Part shown: in pieces, positions 14,202 to 19,894 of the stretch
Layout of the letters: each line of letters begins with the position of its first letter
How positions within the stretch are numbered: the stretch's first letter is position 1
Source of the DNA: an uncultured Desulfovibrio sp.
Lineage (GTDB): Bacteria; Desulfobacterota; Desulfovibrionia; Desulfovibrionales; Desulfovibrionaceae
Direction of reading: 5' to 3'
Length of the DNA: 19,894 nt
NCBI GenBank assembly: GCA_934546745.1
Contig: CAKTDV010000030.1
Span: 1 to 19,894, forward strand
Notes under the pieces: model-generated
The model's input: the letters and a program-made list of their open reading frames with translations, nothing else
What the model was told of the DNA's origin: nothing
Databases searched by the model: none
Made by a program: the position numbers and the translations under genes

Positions 14202-14282
14202 TTACCGCCAGCGGCGGCAAATGATGACGACCAGAAGCCCGGCCAACACCTGAGCCAGAACATCCAGCAGGAACTGCGCCAT
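14202..14282 (-). CDS. 26-residue membrane micropeptide B
   Basis: This short gene begins MAQFLLDVLAQVLAGLLVV and ends in CRRWR. It thus has a hydrophobic helix with a strongly basic end, as in many small membrane toxins or holin-like peptides. GGGAGGTGAT lies just before the ATG. It shares M-x-QFL-x-x-V-x-AQV-x-AG with micropeptide A (11120-11203), which is on the opposite strand about 3 kb away. It is followed by two hairpins and a terminator. A longer frame (14161 to about 14493) overlaps it in another phase and reads into the duplicated tail segment; the micropeptide has the better ribosome site. Function unknown. Confidence 0.6.
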   Translation of the reverse strand: MAQFLLDVLAQVLAGLLVVIICRRWR

Positions 14283-14362
14283 AGGCATCACCTCCCTTCA
14301 GAGGGGGGATTTTGCCCGTGGCCTTTTTGTAGCCGTGTTGCCCGGCGTTTTCAAGCGCGCTC

Positions 14363-14394
14363 CCCCGCCCAGACATCGGGCGGGGAATTTTTTT
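14363..14394 (+). terminator. Hairpin with plus-strand T-run inside the minus-strand late block
   Basis: CCCCGCCC (14363-14370) pairs with GGGCGGGG (14378-14385), followed by AATTTTTTT on the plus strand. All genes around are on the minus strand, so it would stop antisense transcripts. It resembles the hairpin in front of micropeptide A. Confidence 0.5.
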
Positions 14395-14502
14395 GAGGAC
14401 CTCATTGCCGATGGCTTCGGTGTCCGCGCTTTCGGCGCGGGCGTGGGCGGCCTCGTCGGGGTCGAGCGCGCCGCGCGCCTCCAGTTCATCCATCTGCTGC
14501 CG
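14395..14502. repeat. 108-bp duplicate of the 3' end of the 780-aa gene
   Basis: The segment matches 17260-17367 at about 100 of 108 bases in the same orientation. In the 780-aa gene the copy encodes the C-terminal stretch QQMAELEARGALDPDEAAHA and what follows, up to GNEVL. Here the same phrase appears as MDELEARGALDPDEAAHA behind the stop of the 897-aa gene, with a possible ATG at about 14493. It is either a remnant of an earlier gene end or a mobile tail cassette. Confidence 0.9.
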
Positions 14503-14509
14503 TTCTCCC

Positions 14510-17203
14510 TCAGCGCCCGCCAAAGCGCAGGGTGTCAAGGTGTCTCACACGCCGCCGCATGTTGTCTTTGGCGATGGGCAGAAGCTCTTCCAGCGTAAAG
14601 GCCACGGGCGATCCGTCGGCATACGTCACGGGGCTGCCCGTCACCTCCTCCACCAGCGCCACGCCGCCGCCCCCGGCGGTGGAAATCCACACGCCCTGAT
14701 CCACGATACCGCGCATCTTGCGTTCGGCAAGACGGCGTTGCAGCGGTGTGCCGCCTTTGGGCAGCTCCTCCAGCAGGCGCGCCAGCACGGGTTCCCGCGC
14801 GGTCTCGGCGGCGGACGCCAGATCGTCCACGTCCCAGTCGGGAGGCAGGCTGGCCTTGGGCACAAGCAGCAGATGCCCGCCGCCGCGACGCGGATCGGCC
14901 TCCACGGCAACGGCAAAGTGCTTTGCCGCCGTCCGGGGGTCCACGCCCATGAGCGCCGCGTTGGAGAGCATGGTTTCCCACGATGCCGCCATGCGCCGCG
15001 CCGCCTCGTTGCCGGGAAAGCGCCGCGAGGTCGCCACCAGCTCGCGCATGAGGGGCAGCATGGCCACGGCGTCTTTCGCTGCGGCGCGCGCGTCCGCGTC
15101 CACGCCGGGAATGTCCTTTTCCTTCGCCGTCACGGCGGACAGCAGGACGGCGGCCTCTCGTTCCGGGATGACATCCAGCGCCCCGGCCAGCGCGGCCACA
15201 GGCTCCGGCAGGTTGGCCTCTGTTGCCGCTTCGGCAAAATACTCGCCGTACCCGGCGCGCATCTCCCTGAGCCAGCGCAGGCGCGTGGCGGGGTCGCTCT
15301 CGGTGAAGACGCGCTCCATCTCCGCCGCCTCGGCCTTGCCAAGGACGCGCGGCACGACGCCCAGCCCCCTGCCCAGCACGCTTTGCGCGTCCAGCAGGCG
15401 GCGCGTGCGCTCCCGGAGCGGCAGATCGCCGTCCAGAAGCTCCGGGCGCGCGGCGGCGGCAAAGGCCGCCGGATCTTTCATGAACTGCCGGATGCGCCCA
15501 TCGGCGGCGGCGGCCGCCTCCTGTTGCAGGGCAAGGGCGTGCCGGGCGTCCTCCGGTGTCACGTGGGCGTCCGTGGCCCTGACGGCGGCCTCGCGCTGCT
15601 CCAGCAGCGGTTTGTCCGCGTGCAGTTGCATGGCCTCCACCGCCGTCTGGCGCGCCTCCAGCCGCGCCCGGAGCGTGCGCCCGGCCCCGGCGTCCAGCGT
15701 CTCCACCTCCTCCACGATGCGCGTTGCCGCCGTCCAGTCTCCCTTGGCGGCCCCGTAGGCCGCCGCGTCGGCAAAGCCCGCCGCCGCCGTGCGCGCCTGA
15801 TCGCGCCGCAGGCGGGCGTCCGCCTCCCGCTTCGCCAGTTCCCGATCCAGCAGCCGGTGGGCCGTGGCCGCGTCCTCCGGCGTCAGCGTGGTTCCGGCAT
15901 GGCCGGAGGCCAGCAGGGCGCTTTCCCCGGCCAGCCGCTTCTGGACAGCGGCCCGCACCTCCGGATCGGACGAGCCAAAGCGCGTGGCCCGTTCCGCGTA
16001 GGCGGCGCGGATGAAATCGCCCTCCGCCATGCCCTCGCGCCATGTCTTGCCAAAAATGTCCTTCGCGCCCCCGGCCCCGTGCTGCACCGCCGTGCTCCAG
16101 ACCATCTCCCGCACGGCAGGGGAGGCGGACGCCAGCGCCGCCGCGCCCCTGGGCAGGGCGCGCAGGGCGGGCTCGAAAAAGGCCGTTTGCACAAACTCCC
16201 GCTGCCATGCGGCGAAGTCCGGCGATCGGGCGGCCTCTTTTTTCCACGCCTCCGGCATGGCCCCCTTGCGGCTGCCCGTATCCGCTGGCCCGGCGGCCCG
16301 CAGGCGCGCGGCGGCCTGTGCCGCGTCCCCGCCCTTGCTGGCAAGGAAGGTCAGGAAGCCGTCAAGGCTGCCCTGACGGCTGCTGAGCTGCCACGTGCCG
16401 TAGGACGTGCCGCCCGTGCGGTCATGGCCGATGGCCGCCGCGCCCGCCGCGCCGCTTTCGTAGCTGGCGGAAATGCTCCCCTCCTGACCGGGCACGTTGC
16501 CCGCCAGCACCCGCGCGGCCCCGTCCAGATCGCCGCGCTCCACAAGGCCGCGTATGCGCGTGAGCTGCGTGTGTGAGGCCAGCGACCGCCGCAGGGCCGT
16601 GGTGTCCCGGCCCCGCGCGGCCTCGTCGCGCACGACGCCTTCCACCTGCATGTCCAGCCAGGGGGTGTTGTCCGGCGCGGTGAAGGCGTCCTGCTCCAGC
16701 TGGGCTATCTGTCCCTCGCGCACGCTCTTTTCCCATGCCTGCCGCTGGCCGCTGGCCCAGGCCGCGCCCTGCTCCCGCGCCAGCACCCCCGCCGCCGCGA
16801 GCCGCCCGCCCAGTTGCCGCCGGAAAACCTCGTTCCCCGCGCCGCCGAAGGCCTCCAGATGCCGCCCCGCGATTTCCGCGAATTTCGCCTGGAAGGCCTC
16901 GCCCGCGTCCAGCGCGTCGCTGCCCTGATGCGTCTGCTGGTACTGCTCCCGCCATTCCCCGAACTCCTTGCGGGCCGCCAGCAGCCGCTCCTCCATGCGC
17001 GTCTGTTCCGTCAGCACGTGTTCCCGCGCCGCCAGCTTCATGCCCATGCCCACGGCCCCGTCAATGGCCGTGGCCAGCGCCCGCGACGCCCCGTCCGCCC
17101 CCTGTGGCGGCCCCGCCACCCGCACCGCGCCCGGTATGGCGACATGCGCCGCGCCCATCTGTTGCCTGTACTGTTGTTGCCTGTACTGTTGCAGTCGTGA
17201 CAT
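14510..17203 (-). CDS. Large virion protein with putative peptidoglycan-hydrolase motif, 897 aa
   Basis: The N-terminal 230 residues are helical, charged and likely coiled coil. At 248-273 stands YESG...GHDRTGGTSYGTWQL, a motif known from cell-wall-degrading domains of phage tail and VgrG-type proteins, with Glu249 as candidate catalytic residue. Residues 274-400 continue that domain, including WSTAVQHGAGGAKDIF near 380-395. The remaining half is helical and Ala-rich. A protein of this build fits an ejected transglycosylase or muramidase that opens the wall for DNA entry, as gp16 does in T7. GGAG five bases before the ATG supports the start. Two exact 15-bp tandem repeats at 17161-17190 encode QQYRQ twice near the N-terminus. 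The 29-bp gap to the upstream gene suggests cotranscription. Confidence 0.75.
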   Translation of the reverse strand: MSRLQQYRQQQYRQQMGAAHVAIPGAVRVAGPPQGADGASRALATAIDGAVGMGMKLAAREHVLTEQTRMEERLLAARKEFGEWREQYQQTHQGSDALDAGEAFQAKFAEIAGRHLEAFGGAGNEVFRRQLGGRLAAAGVLAREQGAAWASGQRQAWEKSVREGQIAQLEQDAFTAPDNTPWLDMQVEGVVRDEAARGRDTTALRRSLASHTQLTRIRGLVERGDLDGAARVLAGNVPGQEGSISASYESGAAGAAAIGHDRTGGTSYGTWQLSSRQGSLDGFLTFLASKGGDAAQAAARLRAAGPADTGSRKGAMPEAWKKEAARSPDFAAWQREFVQTAFFEPALRALPRGAAALASASPAVREMVWSTAVQHGAGGAKDIFGKTWREGMAEGDFIRAAYAERATRFGSSDPEVRAAVQKRLAGESALLASGHAGTTLTPEDAATAHRLLDRELAKREADARLRRDQARTAAAGFADAAAYGAAKGDWTAATRIVEEVETLDAGAGRTLRARLEARQTAVEAMQLHADKPLLEQREAAVRATDAHVTPEDARHALALQQEAAAAADGRIRQFMKDPAAFAAAARPELLDGDLPLRERTRRLLDAQSVLGRGLGVVPRVLGKAEAAEMERVFTESDPATRLRWLREMRAGYGEYFAEAATEANLPEPVAALAGALDVIPEREAAVLLSAVTAKEKDIPGVDADARAAAKDAVAMLPLMRELVATSRRFPGNEAARRMAASWETMLSNAALMGVDPRTAAKHFAVAVEADPRRGGGHLLLVPKASLPPDWDVDDLASAAETAREPVLARLLEELPKGGTPLQRRLAERKMRGIVDQGVWISTAGGGGVALVEEVTGSPVTYADGSPVAFTLEELLPIAKDNMRRRVRHLDTLRFGGR
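17161..17190. repeat. Two 15-bp tandem repeats at the 5' end of the 897-aa gene
   Basis: GTTGCCTGTACTGTT is present twice without a spacer and adds a five-residue unit to the protein N-terminus, rich in Gln, Tyr and Arg. Confidence 0.95.
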
Positions 17204-17232
17204 GGTGTCTCCCTGTGGTTTGCGGTTGCGTC

Positions 17233-19575
17233 CTACCCCTCCGCCGTCCAGGCGCAGTGGAGGACCTCGTTGCCGATGGCGGCGGTGTCCGCGCTTTCGG
17301 CACGGGCGTGCGCGGCCTCGTCGGGGTCAAGCGCGCCGCGCGCCTCCAGTTCCGCCATCTGCTGCCGCAGGGCCTCGTCCTGTTGCGCCAGCCCCCGCGC
17401 CTCGGCCTCCCGCGCGGCTTCGGGGGTGTCCCAGCTCTTGACGGCGGCGGGTTCGCGTGCGGGGGAAAGGTTGACGGGCCTGTTCACATGCAATACAGTT
17501 TCTTCACCTCCGGAACGAACTGTGGAAAGTCGTCCAGCCGCGAAAGGCGATGCGGAATCTGCATCGTCGACCGTATGGGGAGTTCGGCGGCCCCCCGTTC
17601 CGGAGTTCTTTCCTGAACTGCTGATACGTGAACCAATAGTTTTTGTTTTTTCATGATAGACGCTCTTGATGACCGTCTCTCCCGTCTTCTCATTCCTGCC
17701 AATGAACCCTATATCAGACAGGTCTTTCCGCAGAACAACCAATGCCTGAATGTGCGGGTAGCGTGTCGCTGAAACAAAATCCGCCCCTCCGTGGAAGATG
17801 CGCAGCAGCATTTCCGCCACTTGGTCAGCGCTCATCCTGTTTTCCAAGACCCGCTTTTCGTGGAATTTCCTGACGACATTGCCGGGAATGATCAGGTCGT
17901 CGCCGTCCAGCAAGGTCACGCCTTCTTCCTTGCGGATGGCGTTGATGGCCGCCTTTGTCTCCGGCGACAACCTGCCGAAATTCACGTCCTTGAAGTCTTC
18001 GCCGCTTTCCAGCGCCTCCAGCAGCATTGTCCACTGGCTGCGGGCCACCACGCCTGCTTCCCCCAGCACGGGAGAAACATCCACAGGGGCCGCGTTGTTG
18101 AAGTCCATCACGGACAGTGCCAGCGCGCGTGCGGCATCGTCGCGATCGCGCGCCGACATGCCCGCCCGGAGCATATCGTTTTCCGCGTTGCGGGCCGAAG
18201 CCCTTTCCGCCGCCTCGCGCAGAGCGGCTTCCAGTGCCGCGTTGTGGGCCGGGGCCTCCGCGCGGGCGCGCTCGATGCGGGCCTGACGCGCCGCCGTGGC
18301 CGCCTGGCCGTGCTGGTCGCGGGCAAAGGCCGTGCGGCGTTGCTCGGCCCCTGTGGGCGTTTCCGGCGTGTAGGCCAGCTCCACGCGCTGTTTCCAGTGC
18401 ATGCCCTCCGGCAGAGGGGCCGGGCCGGGAAGATCCGGCAAGGGCTCGCCAAGGTAGATGGTTTCCCCCGGCTGCGTGTGCGGCCCTTCGCCAGCGCGCA
18501 ACAGGAAATCCCCGTCCGGTGAGGCGTCAAACGCCCGCGACGGTTCACCCAGATAGATGGTTTCTCCGGCGCGGGTCTCCGGCCCTTGCCCGGCGCGGGC
18601 CAGAAAGCTGTCCGGGCTGGTGTCAAAGGGCGCTGGGGCTGTGGCGCGTTCCATGAGGAAGCCGTCCGGGCTGGCGTCAAAGGGGGCCGCGCCGGGCGTC
18701 TCCGCCGCACGGACAGTCGCGGGCGCATCCGGCGTATCGATGACATCAAGCGAATCGGGCGCATCGGGCAACGCGCTCCCATTCTGCCGCAAGGCCCTGT
18801 GGCGTGCCAGCGCGCCGCCCGCCGCCCCGAACACGCCGCCCAGCAGCGCCCCGGCAATGGTGTCCAGCGCGAAATCCGCGAACTCGACATCCTCGCCGCG
18901 CGTGGCCAGATCAGGCAGCACGATGGCGTCCACCACCGCCGTGAAGAGCGCGCCTTCCGCCGCCCCGGCTTTGGCCCCCGCCCGCATCGCCCCGCCCAGC
19001 GTGGCCGCTCTGGAGGCCGCCGCCATGCCGCCGCCAAGGGGAAGCAAATTCACGGGGTCGGGCACACAGCCCAGCAGCATGGCCCCGAAGCCCAGCGCCA
19101 TGTCCCCCACGCCGTTGTAGACCTCCGCGCCGCGCGCGATGAGCGCGTCCCGGTAGCGGCGGTGGTCGAAATTCTCCGCCATGATACGGGCGCGGGTCTC
19201 GGTCATGTCGGGCCGGAAGGGGATTTCCTTGCGGTACCAGGGCGACGCCTTCCAGTCCGCCTCCGTCATGGCGTGGGTGTGGGGAGCCCCAGCACCCTTC
19301 GCGTTGGCGAAATCCAGCGCGGCGTTCAGGGCCTCCCCCATCCCGTCGTCCATGCCCGCCGCCGCACGCCGCAGCATCCATGCGGCATCGTTTTCCCCAG
19401 CGTCCGCCTCAGCAAGCGCGATGTCCGCCGCCTCCAGCGCGCGGGCCGTGGTGGTGTGGTCAAAGCCCGCGCTTACCTGCGCGCCCAGCCATTCGCCATA
19501 GGCGGGCCGCCAGTCCTCCAAAAGATCCAGCGCCCGGACGCGCGGCAGGCGGGCAAAGCATTGTTCGTAGAGCAT
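17233..19575 (-). CDS. Large virion protein with putative PBECR-like nuclease domain, 780 aa
   Basis: The start at 19575 has GAGGAA seven bases before it; the frame is open to 19770 but only as overlap with the upstream gene. Residues 1-130 are helical. A region near 150-270 is Gly/Ala-rich with likely membrane-active helices (GAMLLGCVPDPVNLLPLGGG). Residues 300-390 contain three related units of the type FD-SPD-FL-RAG-GP-T-GETIYLGEP, probably disordered. A compact domain follows at about 510-646 with IIPGNVVRKFHEKR, VAEMLLRIFHGGADFVS and GETVIKSVYHEKTK. It recalls the phage PBECR family (barnase/EndoU/colicin E5-D/RelE-like nucleases). The DNA for this domain is less GC-rich than its flanks, suggesting a transferred module. 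The last 45 residues are the segment duplicated at 14395-14502. Virion role is inferred from size and neighbours. Confidence 0.7.
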   Translation of the reverse strand: MLYEQCFARLPRVRALDLLEDWRPAYGEWLGAQVSAGFDHTTTARALEAADIALAEADAGENDAAWMLRRAAAGMDDGMGEALNAALDFANAKGAGAPHTHAMTEADWKASPWYRKEIPFRPDMTETRARIMAENFDHRRYRDALIARGAEVYNGVGDMALGFGAMLLGCVPDPVNLLPLGGGMAAASRAATLGGAMRAGAKAGAAEGALFTAVVDAIVLPDLATRGEDVEFADFALDTIAGALLGGVFGAAGGALARHRALRQNGSALPDAPDSLDVIDTPDAPATVRAAETPGAAPFDASPDGFLMERATAPAPFDTSPDSFLARAGQGPETRAGETIYLGEPSRAFDASPDGDFLLRAGEGPHTQPGETIYLGEPLPDLPGPAPLPEGMHWKQRVELAYTPETPTGAEQRRTAFARDQHGQAATAARQARIERARAEAPAHNAALEAALREAAERASARNAENDMLRAGMSARDRDDAARALALSVMDFNNAAPVDVSPVLGEAGVVARSQWTMLLEALESGEDFKDVNFGRLSPETKAAINAIRKEEGVTLLDGDDLIIPGNVVRKFHEKRVLENRMSADQVAEMLLRIFHGGADFVSATRYPHIQALVVLRKDLSDIGFIGRNEKTGETVIKSVYHEKTKTIGSRISSSGKNSGTGGRRTPHTVDDADSASPFAAGRLSTVRSGGEETVLHVNRPVNLSPAREPAAVKSWDTPEAAREAEARGLAQQDEALRQQMAELEARGALDPDEAAHARAESADTAAIGNEVLHCAWTAEG

Positions 19576-19594
19576 CCGTTCCTCCCCTTTCTCC

Positions 19595-19894
19595 CTACCA
19601 GCCCTTGCCCCACGTGGTGGGGTGTGTGATGCTGCTGAGCTTTTTCGTGTGGCTCCATGTGCCAAAGGGCAGGCCGCTTCCCGACCCCGCCGCGCCCGGC
19701 AGTCCCGGCGTTCCCGGCGGCGTGCCGGGCAATCCGCCCGCGCCGCCCATGCTTCCGCCCATGCCGCCAAACGTGCCGCCCGCCATGCTGTAGGTCCCCA
19801 TCCCCGCCGTCAGCCCGGACAGCCCCGCCGTGAGCAGCGACGTGCCGAGGTTCCCCGCCGTCTTCTTCAGGTACGACCCCTGCGCGTCCAGCGT
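19595..19894 (-). CDS. C-terminal end of a Gly/Pro-rich phage protein (partial)
   Basis: The frame is open to the right edge of the window, so only the last 99 residues are visible. They begin TLDAQGSYLKKTAGNLGTSL, become a glycine-rich stretch (GGTFGGMGGSMGGAGG), then a Pro/Gly collagen-like run (LPGTPPGTPGLPG), and end THPTTWGKGW. An ATG at 19801 is not the real start, because the frame upstream of it has the same composition. The gap to the 780-aa gene is 19 bp, so they share a transcript. Small hydrophobic and Gly-rich proteins in this place are often internal virion proteins; the family is not recognised. Confidence 0.7.
   Translation of the reverse strand, partial: TLDAQGSYLKKTAGNLGTSLLTAGLSGLTAGMGTYSMAGGTFGGMGGSMGGAGGLPGTPPGTPGLPGAAGSGSGLPFGTWSHTKKLSSITHPTTWGKGW

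Noticed and set aside
14161..14538. Minus-strand frame of 125 codons between the 880-aa and 897-aa genes
   Set aside because: It overlaps the end of the 897-aa gene, runs through the duplicated tail and out of phase over micropeptide B. A start at about 14493 remains possible but is not supported beyond the duplicated phrase.
14393..16576. Plus-strand frame of 727 codons opposite the 897-aa gene
   Set aside because: Arg/Gly/His-rich antisense shadow. The minus-strand frame has a domain motif, a ribosome site and neighbour spacing in its favour.
18586..19629. Plus-strand frame of 347 codons opposite the 780-aa gene
   Set aside because: Same antisense shadow pattern; no start signal and no recognisable domain.

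Overview
The window joins two stretches of very different base composition. Positions 1 to about 8,730 are AT-rich, with low-GC genes that are all on the minus strand. From about 9,200 the DNA becomes strongly GC-rich, with large, alanine- and arginine-rich phage virion-type genes. The GC-rich part looks like a temperate, podovirus-like prophage. Together with the tRNA-Pro remnant and the Rha-type antirepressor remnant, this would fit a delta-proteobacterial host such as a Desulfovibrio/Bilophila relative. The host assignment is inference from style only, because no housekeeping gene is present.

Left region (1-9,142), accessory island. In order it holds: a nested inverted repeat around an AT-rich core; a Prim-Pol/helicase replication protein; an overlapping pair made of a tRNA-guanine-transglycosylase-like protein and an unknown partner; an unknown helical protein behind a long structured leader; a DUF6573-type protein; a 71-residue protein; and a translationally coupled pair, a YaaW/UPF0174 protein followed by a one-TM coiled-coil protein. 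Several genes end in clear minus-strand hairpin terminators, so the island is a series of short independent units, as in phage satellites or defence islands.

Junction (9,094-9,293). The 3' half of a tRNA-Pro(UGG) gene, without its 5' half, lies next to three ATGTGCCC direct repeats. This is the signature of an integrase attachment site. The orientation implies that the integrated element lies to the right.

Right region (9,194-19,894), prophage end. A short plus-strand segment carries a sunset-domain ORF, a structured RNA region and a Rha-type antirepressor gene. The rha gene is broken by a 320-bp IS200/IS605-type element without a transposase and by a later frameshift. A 27-residue membrane peptide with its own terminator follows. 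The rest is a minus-strand late block of three very large proteins (880, 897 and 780 aa) plus the end of a Gly-rich protein. They resemble internal-virion/DNA-ejection proteins: one carries a putative peptidoglycan-degrading motif, another a putative PBECR-like nuclease domain. A second micropeptide gene resembling the first lies between two of them, beside a 108-bp duplication of the end of the 780-aa gene.

The strongest points for follow-up are: (1) the transposase-less IS605-type element, whose excision restores the rha frame and which probably still encodes an omega-RNA; (2) the paired micropeptide modules; (3) the structured leader in which the Shine-Dalgarno sequence sits in a terminator stem; (4) the YaaW plus TM two-gene module; (5) the TGT-like pair; (6) the nuclease-like domain in a virion protein.
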